Shown here piece after piece: positions 25,247 to 32,596 of a stretch of DNA of 36,741 bases. The notes under the pieces are model-generated. The model was not told the origin of the DNA. It searched no databases and saw only the letters and a list, made by a program, of their open reading frames with translations. Source of the DNA: Bryobacterales bacterium (GTDB lineage Bacteria > Acidobacteriota > Terriglobia > Bryobacterales > Bryobacteraceae); NCBI GenBank assembly GCA_003164035.1, contig PLRS01000061.1, positions 60,047 to 96,787 of the forward strand. The letters run 5' to 3'. Each line of letters opens with the position of its first letter. Position 1 is the first letter of the stretch. Both the position numbers and the translations under genes were made by a program.

Positions 25247-26980
25247 TTACTGGGCGGGAACCTCTACCGGCTGGGGCGGGCCGAGCACCATCTCGCTGAT
25301 GCCGGCGCCGGCGGGCACCATGGGGTAGACCGATTCGAACGGCGTCACCTTGACGTTGAGCAGGTACGGGCCGGGCTCGCGCACGGCTTCTTCCAGGGCC
25401 GGAGCCAGCTCCCACGGCTTATCGATGGTGCGGCCCTTGAAGCCGTAGGCGGCGGCCAGTTTCTCCACATCGGGGAACGAATCCAGCTCCACCGCGCTCA
25501 GGCGGTGATTGAAGAACAGCGTCTGCCACTGGCGCACCATGCCCAGGTGGCCGTTGTTCATGATGACGATCTTGATGGGCAGCCCCTGGCTAACCATGGT
25601 GGACAGCTCGGGAATCGCCATCTGGAAGCCGCCGTCGCCCACCAGGGAAAACACCAGCTTATCGGGCCGGGCAGTCTGCGCGCCGATGGCCGAAGGCAGG
25701 CCGAAACCCATCGAACCCAGGCCGCCGGAGTTGATCCACAGGCGCGGTTCGGCGAAGCGGATCAGTTGCGCGGCCCACATCTGGTGCTGGCCGACGTCGC
25801 TGGTGACGATGGCCTGCCCGCCGGAAAGCCGGTCGATTTCACGCATCAACTGCTGCGGCTTGATCTCCGTTTCCGAAGTGGGGACGTCGAACGGATGCTC
25901 CCGCTTCCAGGCGCGGACCTGCCGCCACCAGGCCTGGCGCTCTGCCGCCACGTCCTCGGTGGGCTTTCTGCCGCGTTCCGCGAGCAGCGTGTTCAGCCGC
26001 CCCAGCACCCGTTTGACGTCGCCCACGATGGGCACGTCGGGGGCACGGTTCTTGCCGATTTCGGCCGGGTCGATATCCACGTGGATCACCTTGGCGTGGG
26101 GCGCGAAGGCGGCCAGCCGCCCGGTGACGCGATCGTCGAAGCGAACGCCCAGAGCCACGATCAGGTCGCATTCGGTGAGGGCCATGTTGGCGGCATAGCT
26201 GCCGTGCATGCCGGGCATGCTGATGAAATTGGGATGCTCGCTCGAAAGCGATCCCAAACCCATCAGGGTGACAACCGCGGGCGAATCGGTCAGCTCCACG
26301 AACTCGCGCAGTTCGGCGGACGCGTTGGCCGACACGATGCCACCGCCGGCATAGACCAGCGGACGCGACGATTTCTCGATCAACTGCGCGGCGCGCCGGA
26401 TCTGCCCGGTATGCCCCTCGGTGAACACCTTGTAGCCCGGCAGGTGAATGGTCGTGACCGGCTGGTAATGTCCCTGGCCCTGAAACACGTCTTTGGGAAC
26501 GTCCACCAGCACCGGACCGGGGCGGCCGGTGGAAGCGATGTAGAACGCTTCGTGAATCGTCTGGACCAGGTCCTCCAGCCGCTTCACCAGGTAGTTGTGC
26601 TTGGTGCAGGAGCGGGTAATGCCGAAGGTGTCGGCTTCCTGAAAGGCATCGCTGCCGATGAGCTTGCTGGTCACCTGCCCGGTGATGGCCACGATCGGAA
26701 TCGAATCCATCATGGCGTTCACCAGGCCGGTGGTCAGGTTGGTGGCGCCGGGTCCGGAAGTGGCGCAGCACACGCCCACCTTGCCGGTGGAGCGCGCGTA
26801 ACCCTCCGCGGCGAAGGCGGCATTCTCTTCGTGCCGCACCAGGATGTGCCGGATGTGGTGTTCGTATAAAGCGTCGTAAAAAGGAAGGGTGACGCCGCCC
26901 GGGTAGCCGAACATGCAATCCACGCCCTCGCGCGCCAGACATTCCAGCAGCATGCGTGCGCCGCTCATCAAAGTTGCCAT
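25247..26980 (-). CDS. ilvB: Acetolactate synthase large subunit
   Basis: A 577-residue thiamine-diphosphate enzyme making acetolactate or acetohydroxybutyrate, the first shared step of branched-chain synthesis. Seen: ECLAREGVDCMFGYPGG, the catalytic Glu in RHEENAAFAAEGYARSTGKV (quoted in part), CCATSGPGATNLTTGLVNAM, a central FAD-binding region, and the TPP motif GDGGFQMAIPELST followed by NNGHLGMVRQWQ. I choose the ATG at 26980 (MATLMSGARMLLECL) because GAGGCGG lies just upstream and it starts at the usual place. In-frame ATG at 27007 follows the terminator directly without a Shine-Dalgarno, and codons further upstream belong to the attenuator. Confidence 0.95.
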   Translation of the reverse strand: MATLMSGARMLLECLAREGVDCMFGYPGGVTLPFYDALYEHHIRHILVRHEENAAFAAEGYARSTGKVGVCCATSGPGATNLTTGLVNAMMDSIPIVAITGQVTSKLIGSDAFQEADTFGITRSCTKHNYLVKRLEDLVQTIHEAFYIASTGRPGPVLVDVPKDVFQGQGHYQPVTTIHLPGYKVFTEGHTGQIRRAAQLIEKSSRPLVYAGGGIVSANASAELREFVELTDSPAVVTLMGLGSLSSEHPNFISMPGMHGSYAANMALTECDLIVALGVRFDDRVTGRLAAFAPHAKVIHVDIDPAEIGKNRAPDVPIVGDVKRVLGRLNTLLAERGRKPTEDVAAERQAWWRQVRAWKREHPFDVPTSETEIKPQQLMREIDRLSGGQAIVTSDVGQHQMWAAQLIRFAEPRLWINSGGLGSMGFGLPSAIGAQTARPDKLVFSLVGDGGFQMAIPELSTMVSQGLPIKIVIMNNGHLGMVRQWQTLFFNHRLSAVELDSFPDVEKLAAAYGFKGRTIDKPWELAPALEEAVREPGPYLLNVKVTPFESVYPMVPAGAGISEMVLGPPQPVEVPAQ

Positions 26981-27012
26981 ATCGTCCGCCTCGGAAGTTT
27001 CAGTCATTAACG

Positions 27013-27055
27013 AAAAAGGCCATCGGCTGGGTTTGTTCGCCCCGCCGATGGCCTT
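27013..27055 (-). terminator. Intrinsic terminator in the ilv leader (attenuator)
   Basis: On the minus strand AAGGCCATCGGC (27055-27044) and GCCGATGGCCTT (27027-27016) form a 12-bp perfect stem with a 16-base loop. The stem runs directly into TTTTT (27017-27013). It sits between the leader peptide stop (27079) and the ilvB start (26980), so it would stop transcription before the operon. A sequence at the end of the leader, GCCCCGC (27089-27083), can pair with GCGGGGC (27045-27039) in the terminator arm and loop. This offers a partly competing structure. Confidence 0.85.
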
Positions 27056-27078
27056 GGAAATTCTGTTTTCCGATGCCG

Positions 27079-27171
27079 TCAAGCGGGGCCGGGTACGGCC
27101 AGGCTAATCGAGCCTACAGGAATACCTACCACGCTGGATACGACGGGGCGGCGTGTGAGGACAAGAGACAT
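27079..27171 (-). CDS. ilvL: ilv leader peptide
   Basis: A 30-codon frame, ATG to TGA, that is too short for usual gene calling. It holds 7 valine, 3 leucine and 2 isoleucine codons, including MSLVL, PVVSSVVGIPVG and SISLAV. The stop is 24 bases before the terminator stem. This matches leader peptides of ilv operons in other phyla: when Val, Leu or Ile are scarce, a ribosome stalls on these codons, which leaves the competing GCCCCGC free and prevents the terminator. The Shine-Dalgarno is weak (GAGAG upstream). The assignment rests on composition and position, not on sequence similarity. Confidence 0.75.
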   Translation of the reverse strand: MSLVLTRRPVVSSVVGIPVGSISLAVPGPA

Positions 27172-27187
27172 CGGAAGTTACTCTCTG

Positions 27188-27216
27188 AGTTTAGCCCGCA
27201 AGTTTGCCAAATGCAA
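27188..27216 (-). promoter_or_regulatory. Candidate promoter of the ilv operon
   Basis: On the minus strand TTGCAT (27216-27211), a 17-base spacer and TAAACT (27193-27188) lie just before the leader peptide. The match to consensus is moderate, but position and spacing suit a start near 27181. Confidence 0.4.
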
Positions 27217-27267
27217 GAGGGGATCGGGATAAATAACGTTTATGGCGGTATCACGCCCGCAACGGCG

Positions 27268-27921
27268 CTATTTTCGGACATAGCCCATGCTCGCCGAGCG
27301 TTTCCCGCCCTGACGGTGCGCCTCGTCGGAAAGCGCGGGCACGCCGCTCGCATCCACCCAGCGGTTATAGAAGTTAAAGAGCGCGCAGACGGTGATGGCG
27401 TAGTAAATGGCCGCATCGTCCCAGCCCGCGGCGTACAGCGGCTGCATGTCCGCGGCGGAGATCTCGGTCGAGCGATGGTTCACTTTGTCGACAAAGCGGA
27501 ACAGCGCCTTTTCCTTCTCGGGGAGCGCGGAACTCTCCACATCCCGGATCACCGACTCCACCAGCGCCTCGGCGTCCAACCCCTCCACGCCCCGCGCCTC
27601 GAACTCCTTTGCCAGAAGCACAGCCGCGACCGCGGCATGCGATTTCAGTCAAAACGGACAGTGATTGCCGGCCGAAGTGTATGCCGCAATCAACTCCCTG
27701 AGGCCCGGGCTCAGCGGCGCGGGCTCGCGCATGATTTCCTGCGTGAAGCGCGCCAGATGGGCGGTGGCTTGCGGCAGGAAAGCGAACAGATGCCAGATTT
27801 TCGGATACTCGGGACCAGCCGCCTGCATCATACGGATGCTGTCGGCGTAGGGCCCGGGCTGCGGATTGTTCTCGACGCCGGGAAGAAACATCGGCGTTAT
27901 TTCGGGCTTCGAATCGCTCAT
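27268..27921 (-). CDS. AhpD-like carboxymuconolactone decarboxylase-family selenoprotein (in-frame UGA)
   Basis: One frame of 217 codons, interrupted only by TGA at 27651-27649. The family active-site pattern E-x11-C-x2-C-x3-H is complete if the TGA is the second Cys or Sec: ELIAAYTSAGNHCPF, TGA, LKSH. Downstream codons continue the same fold without a shift (AAVAAVLLAKEF, AGWDDAAIYYAITVCALFNF, YNRWVDASG). A hairpin with SECIS features follows the TGA. AhpD-like proteins use the CxxC pair for peroxide-linked thiol chemistry; the Sec form would be CxxU. The ATG at 27921 has GGGAG upstream. The other reading is a nonsense mutation of a Cys codon, but the hairpin and intact frame on both sides argue against it. 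Confidence 0.8.
27619..27641 (-). promoter_or_regulatory. Bacterial SECIS-like hairpin
   Basis: On the minus strand CGCA, a bulged T, GCCGC, the loop GGTC (27631-27628), GCGGC and TGTG pair in full (one G-T pair). The loop begins 17 bases after the TGA. From memory, the E. coli fdhF element has the same GGUC loop, a bulged U on the 5' side of the stem and nearly the same distance to its UGA. The hairpin lies inside coding sequence, as bacterial SECIS elements do. Confidence 0.7.
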
Positions 27922-28390
27922 GACAGCTCCCGAGTGGGTAGGATAGGGTTGAGACTACCGCAACCTGAGGGAACAGACAATACTGGAAAAGCACTAGGTC
28001 GTGGAGTTTGGGTGGTGGCCATTTGAAACCGCATTACAGCCGCGCGTAGGGTCAGCGACCCAGCGTGGGGCAGACCATCGTTTTGTGTGGTCCGCCCCGC
28101 ACCCGAAAATGTCCACTCGCCTCCGTGTCTCGCCAACGAAGAAGAGCCCCGGTGGCGGACCGCAGAAAACGAACCTTGACGGAGTGTCATCCGGGAAGGG
28201 GCAACCTCCGCTCACCGCTCGACCTTGTAGAGGGTGAGGACTCCGGCGCCGCCTTCAACCAAGTATTCTCCATTCATCAGTGTGACCGCCGTTACGGCGA
28301 TTGCAACTCGACCGCAAGCCCTCACGCTCCCTCTCCAAGAGCCGATCCCCATGCCACCGCGCTCCGCACAGCGCCGCGTCTCGAAGCGCA
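27922..28390. other. Non-coding region with a dispersed palindrome
   Basis: About 470 bases between two minus-strand genes. It should carry the promoter of the AhpD-like gene. It contains palindrome A copy 2 (28067-28098). A 46-codon minus-strand frame (28352-28212, ending EGGAGVLTLYKVER) has no recognised family and no good ribosome binding site. I do not call it a gene. Confidence 0.45.
28067..28098. repeat. Dispersed palindrome, family A, copy 2
   Basis: GGGGCAGACCA (28067-28077) and TGGTCCGCCCC (28088-28098) form an 11-bp stem with one mismatch and a 10-base loop. The sequence, including most of the loop (TCGTTTT), is the reverse complement of the copy at 13590-13620. Confidence 0.75.
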
Positions 28391-28885
28391 TTAGCCGCCT
28401 CCCCGCCGTTTCTCCTCCAGCGTGCGCCGCAGAATCGGCAGGACAGCGAGATCCTTTTCGCCCGCGAGTTCTTCCTTCAGCGCGACAATCATCGCCAGAT
28501 CGAGGACCTGAACTCGCACTCCCCCGCCGACTTCCATCTCAGTGGTGTGGGGCAGCAGATCCTCATAGCCCAGTCCCCGGCCGATTGTTCCCAGCACGTC
28601 CAGGGGGCCGCAATTGGTAATCAGATTGTGATGGCCCGGCGAGCTCAGATGGCTGGCATTGGGCTTGAGCCGCCTTTCTCGCTGCATCCGGTAAACGGCG
28701 TCGAGCCCATCGAGCACGCGCAGAAGTCTCGAAATGTTCTCCTCGTTTCGAGCGGGAACGATGTCGAGATCGAACGTATTCACTGGAGCGCCGTTTAGAA
28801 CGGCCGCCAGGCCGCCGACCACGACAAACTCGACACCGCCTTCGCTGAGCGCGCGCAAAGCCGCCGGGAGATCACTTTGCGGCAT
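28391..28885 (-). CDS. Nucleotidyltransferase-like protein
   Basis: A 164-residue protein with the start of a minimal nucleotidyltransferase fold: VEFVVVGGLAAVLNGAPVNT holds the GG-containing helix start, and FDLDIV the metal-binding DxD. Later conserved points are GPLDVLG and VQVLDLAMIVALKEELAGEK, common in AbiEii/MNT-like families. Such proteins are often the antitoxin half of HEPN-MNT or AbiE-type systems, where they nucleotidylate a partner. Its ATG lies inside the preceding 54-codon gene (14-base overlap), so the pair is co-translated. The activity is inferred from the motif; the third acidic residue is not clearly placed. Confidence 0.72.
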   Translation of the reverse strand: MPQSDLPAALRALSEGGVEFVVVGGLAAVLNGAPVNTFDLDIVPARNEENISRLLRVLDGLDAVYRMQRERRLKPNASHLSSPGHHNLITNCGPLDVLGTIGRGLGYEDLLPHTTEMEVGGGVRVQVLDLAMIVALKEELAGEKDLAVLPILRRTLEEKRRGGG

Positions 28886-29036
28886 TCAGTTCCCGAATGG
28901 TTAGAATCGCATTCACGTGACGATGCAAGAACTGCAGGCGCTCGGCCGGTGTCAGCGACAGCATCCAGCGGATCAGCGTCAGGTCCACGCCATCCTCGCT
29001 GTAATCGGCCTGAGGCGCCGGTTCCGGTTCGGTCAC
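28872..29036 (-). CDS. Small 54-residue protein paired with the nucleotidyltransferase
   Basis: A short gene from a GTG at 29036, preceded by AAAGGAGAA with ideal spacing. The protein starts acidic and proline-rich (TEPEPAPQADYSEDGVD). It continues as two amphipathic helices, LTLIRWMLSLTPAERLQFLH and VNAILTIRELN. It overlaps the next gene by 14 bases. I do not know a named family. The strong ribosome binding site, tight overlap and helical pattern support a real gene; it may bind the nucleotidyltransferase. Confidence 0.75.
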   Translation of the reverse strand: MTEPEPAPQADYSEDGVDLTLIRWMLSLTPAERLQFLHRHVNAILTIRELNAAK

Positions 29037-29264
29037 ACGATTCTCCTTTAATAGTCTACGGCGGGAACCAGCCGGCCGTGGGGCAAGGCCTGAAAGCCCT
29101 GGTGGGCGCTGAAGAGATGGAGCGGATCGTGGTCGAGGCGATTAAGGTGACGAGACAGGTGTAGGGCGAAGCGCATCGGCGGTTTGCTGAGGTTGAATCG
29201 TCTTCAGTGACGGACGATTGCTGCACGAATCTCAAGGCCGCCATCTCCTGGTTATTCGGCCCTG
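29037..29264. other. Intergenic region, possible plus-strand gene tail
   Basis: On the plus strand a frame ends VGQGLKALVGAEEMERIVVE and AIKVTRQV before TAG at 29162-29164. It looks like the tail of a protein, but it has no start or family I can name. The rest shows nothing clear. Confidence 0.3.
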
Positions 29265-29471
29265 TTAACCAAACGACCTGGGATCTGCCAGTCTGGAATG
29301 GTCCAGGCCGAACATGTTACCGGCAGTTAGGATGATTCCTCTTTGCCGATCATCTAAGTCAGCCCAGGCAAGATGTGCCATCGGAACATTTCCAAGGTGA
29401 AACATTAGGACTCTCTCTCGGCCCGTCAGGTTGGTCCAAAGGGCAGAAATGGTCTTCGTTTCGATTTCCAT
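29265..29471 (-). CDS. Small hypothetical protein in a less GC-rich pocket
   Basis: A 68-residue frame (start ATG at 29471; an in-frame ATG at 29486 is also possible). The protein is MEIETKTISALWTNLTGRER, then VLMFHLGNVPMAHLAWADLD, then a short end with IILTAGNMFGLD. No family recognised. The region is visibly lower in GC than the neighbouring genes (a sampled line is 53% GC). Lack of a strong Shine-Dalgarno keeps confidence low. Confidence 0.4.
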   Translation of the reverse strand: MEIETKTISALWTNLTGRERVLMFHLGNVPMAHLAWADLDDRQRGIILTAGNMFGLDHSRLADPRSFG

Positions 29472-29558
29472 GCCTAACTTTAGCATGCGGCGCTACACCA
29501 AGTACCGGAATCGACTTGCACATGAAATAGGAATGCCGCATTGCGGGATCGAAATATT

Positions 29559-29906
29559 TCAATCCTCGTCTTCTTCGTCGCCAACTTTGGGAGTTTTGGC
29601 AGCGTAGGCGTCGTTGTAGGCGTCCGGTTCAACTTCTTCGCATTCTGAATCGCCCACGTTATCCTTCCATCCTGCCGTAGGGTTGCCAACGGGGTACACG
29701 ATGAAGTTTGAATTCAGAGAATCCCACTGAAGAGGAACCGCGGTTCTCCCGATGATGTCCTGAAGTGTTGGGCCATTTTGTTGATTGGAACGGGCGGCGG
29801 GACCTTCCCAAAAGAACCGGCCATGGTAAGCCGTCGTGACGATTCCGGCAGCACCCATGTCCTCAACGAATTTCTCGTAGACGGTCGTACAACAATTGTA
29901 TCTCTA
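29559..29906 (-). CDS. Hypothetical protein, probably 5'-truncated
   Basis: A minus-strand frame open from about 29906 to a stop at 29559. It reads TTVYEKFVEDMGAAGIVTTA, then YHGRFFWEGPAARSN, then PLQWDSLNSNFIVYPVGNPT, and ends in an acidic tail (GDEEDED). It looks like the C-terminal part of a real protein. A TAG and the end of the glycosyltransferase frame lie just upstream, so the N-terminus seems lost at a junction near 29910-29930. No family recognised. An ATG at 29858 could allow a 99-residue product. Confidence 0.4.
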
Positions 29907-31020
29907 GAATCTGACAGGCTGTAATATCCGGCTCCGTCACTGCTCCCGTAAACGAGATGCCCCATGGGGCCGAGGGCATCAGTGCCTTGACCACCAGCGC
30001 CCCAATGGCCAGGACCAAGCCCGGCCTCGCAGCCTGGTCCTTCGCGAAGGGGCCGAACGAAGCGGCCAGAATCGCCATCGCCGGTATCATCGGCAGCAGA
30101 TACGCCACGTTGCGGGATTGCCAAACCAGCGCCGCCGAACCTCCCACCGCCAGCCACGCCGCCAGCAGCGTGGCAGCCGGTTCGCGCCGGCGCAGCGCTT
30201 GAGCCAGCGCCGGCAGCGCGGCAAGCGAAATCGCGACCAGAATCGGATCGAGCAGCGACATCCGGGCCAGGTAGAACAGGATTTGGTTTTCTCCCGCGCC
30301 GTAGCCCGGAATACCCGCTGCGTGCTCCGCCAGGAACCACTTCCCGTGCGCCAACCATTGGTAGACGAACCACGGTGCGGCCAACGCCAGCGCAAGTGCG
30401 CCCGCCAGCAGGGCGCGCCCCGCCGAAGGCCGCCAGTTCCGCCGCGCGGCCAGCCAATATACGGCCAGAATTGCCAACGGCATGGCGCCAGCCAGCCCCT
30501 TGGTCAAAATGGCGGCAGTGGTCGCTCCCGCAAAACCCCATAATGCGCCGGCTGACTTCAGCGTAGGGTCCCAAAACAAAGCATAGAGAGCCCCAACCAG
30601 CAGCGCAGCCGCCAGGCCATCGGCCATGCACATGCTGCCCAGCACGTGCCACAAATGGTTGCCCGCCAGCAGCAGGGCCGCGCAGACGCCGGCGATCGGC
30701 CCATTCAGCTCGGCGGCCCAAAGAAACGCCAGAGCCAAGGCCAGCGCGCAAGCCAGCGCGACGGGCGCCCGCAACGCCAGCCGCGAAACTCCGCCGATGC
30801 GCGCGCTTGCTCCGGCCAGCCAGTATAGAAACGGCGGCTCGTTGATCGCCGGCCCCTCGCCGTGGGCCATGCGGACCGCGCCATCCGCGTACCGCGCTTC
30901 GTCCGCGGCGGCAACCTTCCCCACCGGATCGATGTAGTCTCCCGCAATGCCCACCCGCGCCGCCCTCACCAGCAGGCAAGCCAACGCCAGCGCCGCCACC
31001 AGGCACGCCGTCTTCAGCAT
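29863..31020 (-). CDS. GT39/ArnT-like membrane glycosyltransferase, possibly C-terminally truncated
   Basis: A 385-residue protein with about ten hydrophobic helices. The first periplasmic loop has the acidic motif AADEARYADGAVRMAHGEG, matching the catalytic DE loop of the PMT/ArnT group, and EPPFLYWL follows as in that family. These enzymes use undecaprenyl- or dolichyl-linked sugars to modify lipids or proteins on the outer face of the inner membrane. It starts seven bases after the rapZ stop. Relatives are usually longer; here the last 20 or so residues (ITACQILEIQLLYDRLREIR) run into less GC-rich DNA and do not look family-like. The C-terminal domain may therefore be missing. Confidence 0.78.
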   Translation of the reverse strand: MLKTACLVAALALACLLVRAARVGIAGDYIDPVGKVAAADEARYADGAVRMAHGEGPAINEPPFLYWLAGASARIGGVSRLALRAPVALACALALALAFLWAAELNGPIAGVCAALLLAGNHLWHVLGSMCMADGLAAALLVGALYALFWDPTLKSAGALWGFAGATTAAILTKGLAGAMPLAILAVYWLAARRNWRPSAGRALLAGALALALAAPWFVYQWLAHGKWFLAEHAAGIPGYGAGENQILFYLARMSLLDPILVAISLAALPALAQALRRREPAATLLAAWLAVGGSAALVWQSRNVAYLLPMIPAMAILAASFGPFAKDQAARPGLVLAIGALVVKALMPSAPWGISFTGAVTEPDITACQILEIQLLYDRLREIR

Positions 31021-31027
31021 GAAGCAG

Positions 31028-31927
31028 TTATCCCTGCCCCTGCACAGCGTCCCGATGATGCAGCTTGACCTTGAAGCCCGCCGCGCGCAGGTTCCGGTGG
31101 ATCTCTTCGGCGATCATGACGGAGCGGTGCTGGCCACCGGTGCAGCCGAAACTGATGGTCAGATAACTCTTGCCTTCGCGAATATAATGCGGCAGCAGGT
31201 AGAGCAGCAGTTCCGTGATTCGTTTGGTGAATTCCACCGTCTGCGGAAACGAGCGGATATAGCGGGCCACCGCCGGATTCTGCCCGGTCAGGTGTTTGAA
31301 TTTCGGTATGTAGTTCGGATTGGGTAGAAAGCGGACGTCGAATACCAGGTCGCTTTCCGGAGGCAGGCCGTTACGAAAGCCGAAGCTGTTCACATAGATG
31401 GCCAGGCTGGAACCGTCGCGCCGGCCGCTGAAGCGCTCGCCAATGAATTCGCGCAGCTCATGTACGGTGAACTGCGAGGTGTTGATCACCAGGTCGGCCA
31501 TGGCGCGGATGGCCGCCAGTTGCGCCCGCTCGGTCCCGATGCTGCGCGCGATGGAGCGGCTGGCGCCGAGCGGATGAGGACGCCGGGTCTCGCTGAAACG
31601 GCGCACGATGGCGGCGTCGTCCGCCTCCAGGAAAATCAACTGCACGGCGAGCGACTTCTTTATGGCCGCGAAGATCTTGGGAAAACGCTTCAGCCCCTCG
31701 CCTTCGCGAATATCCACCACCAGAGCGGCCGCCGGAACGCTGGTGTTATCGCGCGTCAGCTCGGCGAACTTGGGAATCAGGTCCACCGGCAGATTGTCCA
31801 CCGAGTAGAATCCCAGGTCCTCCAGCGCGCGCAACACGGACCCTTTGCCGGAACCGCTCAGACCGGTGATGATGACCAACTCCGGCCGGCGGCCCGAAGC
31901 CGCGGAGGTCTTCCTGGCGCGCGGCAT
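31028..31927 (-). CDS. rapZ: RapZ/YvcJ-family RNase adapter, nucleotide-binding
   Basis: A 299-residue protein of the RapZ/YvcJ family. The N-terminal P-loop is ITGLSGSGKGSVLRALEDLG, followed by YSVDNLPVDLIP. The Walker-B-like LIFLEADD precedes ETRRPHPLG. The C-terminal RNA/metabolite-binding domain carries SFGFRNGLPPESDLVFDVRF (quoted in part), the NP pair, and SFGCTGGQHRSV near the end. In E. coli RapZ binds small RNAs and GlmY to control GlmS; in other phyla the target differs. The gene follows hpf by nine bases, an order also found in rpoN-hpf clusters. Confidence 0.95.
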   Translation of the reverse strand: MPRARKTSAASGRRPELVIITGLSGSGKGSVLRALEDLGFYSVDNLPVDLIPKFAELTRDNTSVPAAALVVDIREGEGLKRFPKIFAAIKKSLAVQLIFLEADDAAIVRRFSETRRPHPLGASRSIARSIGTERAQLAAIRAMADLVINTSQFTVHELREFIGERFSGRRDGSSLAIYVNSFGFRNGLPPESDLVFDVRFLPNPNYIPKFKHLTGQNPAVARYIRSFPQTVEFTKRITELLLYLLPHYIREGKSYLTISFGCTGGQHRSVMIAEEIHRNLRAAGFKVKLHHRDAVQGQG

Positions 31928-31936
31928 GAAGACGGC

Positions 31937-32488
31937 TTACGCCTCGACCAGGTCGAAATGGCCGTCCGGGCGCCGCAGCAGCACGGAGAGCCGGTCTGTC
32001 TCGGCGTCGCGATATACCACGTAATTGCCGCCCTTTTCGATTTGGAGCAAAGCCTCATCGAGGGTCATGGGCTTGCGCTTCTTGTGCTGGTTAAAGTGAT
32101 AAATGTGGCGCTCGACCTCCGGTTCCGGTGCGGCTTTGGGCGCGGACGCTTCCACCGCCGCCTGCTCCGCCGGGGCGCCCTTGCGCGGCGTCCGCTTTTT
32201 ATCGCGCCACTTGGTGACCGCTTTGAGGGCCTGCTTTTCCAGCTTTTCCGCCGCGGCGTGAATCGCCGAAAACAAGTCCGTGGCCGATCCGATCCCTACC
32301 AGTTCGTGGTTATAGTAGTGGACCGTGGCTTCCGCCTGATGCAAATGGCGTTCCTGCGAGAGTACCACGTGGGCTTCGCATTCCCGCCTGCCGTCCAGCA
32401 GCTTGCCGATCTTGACGAAATGCGTCTCCAGTTTGGCGAGTTGCGCCGGTACCAATTCCACCTGCCTGCCCGTGTATTTGATCTTCAT
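31937..32488 (-). CDS. hpf: Ribosome hibernation promoting factor, long form
   Basis: A 183-residue protein. The N-terminal S30AE/YfiA domain covers about residues 1-100 (MKIKYTGRQVELVPAQLAKL, VVLSQERHLHQAEATVHYYN). After an alanine- and proline-rich linker comes the C-terminal dimerisation domain (IYHFNQHKKRKPMTLDEALL, YVVYRDAETDRLSVLLRRPD). Long HPF alone joins two 70S ribosomes into inactive 100S dimers in resting cells. The ATG at 32488 is the family start; the frame is open further but those residues are not family-like. It heads the hpf-rapZ-glycosyltransferase group. Confidence 0.94.
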   Translation of the reverse strand: MKIKYTGRQVELVPAQLAKLETHFVKIGKLLDGRRECEAHVVLSQERHLHQAEATVHYYNHELVGIGSATDLFSAIHAAAEKLEKQALKAVTKWRDKKRTPRKGAPAEQAAVEASAPKAAPEPEVERHIYHFNQHKKRKPMTLDEALLQIEKGGNYVVYRDAETDRLSVLLRRPDGHFDLVEA

Positions 32489-32596
32489 GAGCGTTCCGCC
32501 CTTCCGCAGCGTTGGCGGCCAACCACCGCCGGCGCCCTCCTCTTTCTTTATAGCGCAGAAGCCGGCGCGCGGCCGGGCTAACGAAGGTAAATGGCC

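Noticed and set aside
27013-27171. T-box or other riboswitch in the ilv leader.
   Set aside because: No T-box sequence or specifier-loop pattern was seen; the leader peptide and terminator explain the region better.
28212-28352. A 46-codon minus-strand frame upstream of the repeat region.
   Set aside because: No ribosome binding site and no recognised family; kept only as a note.
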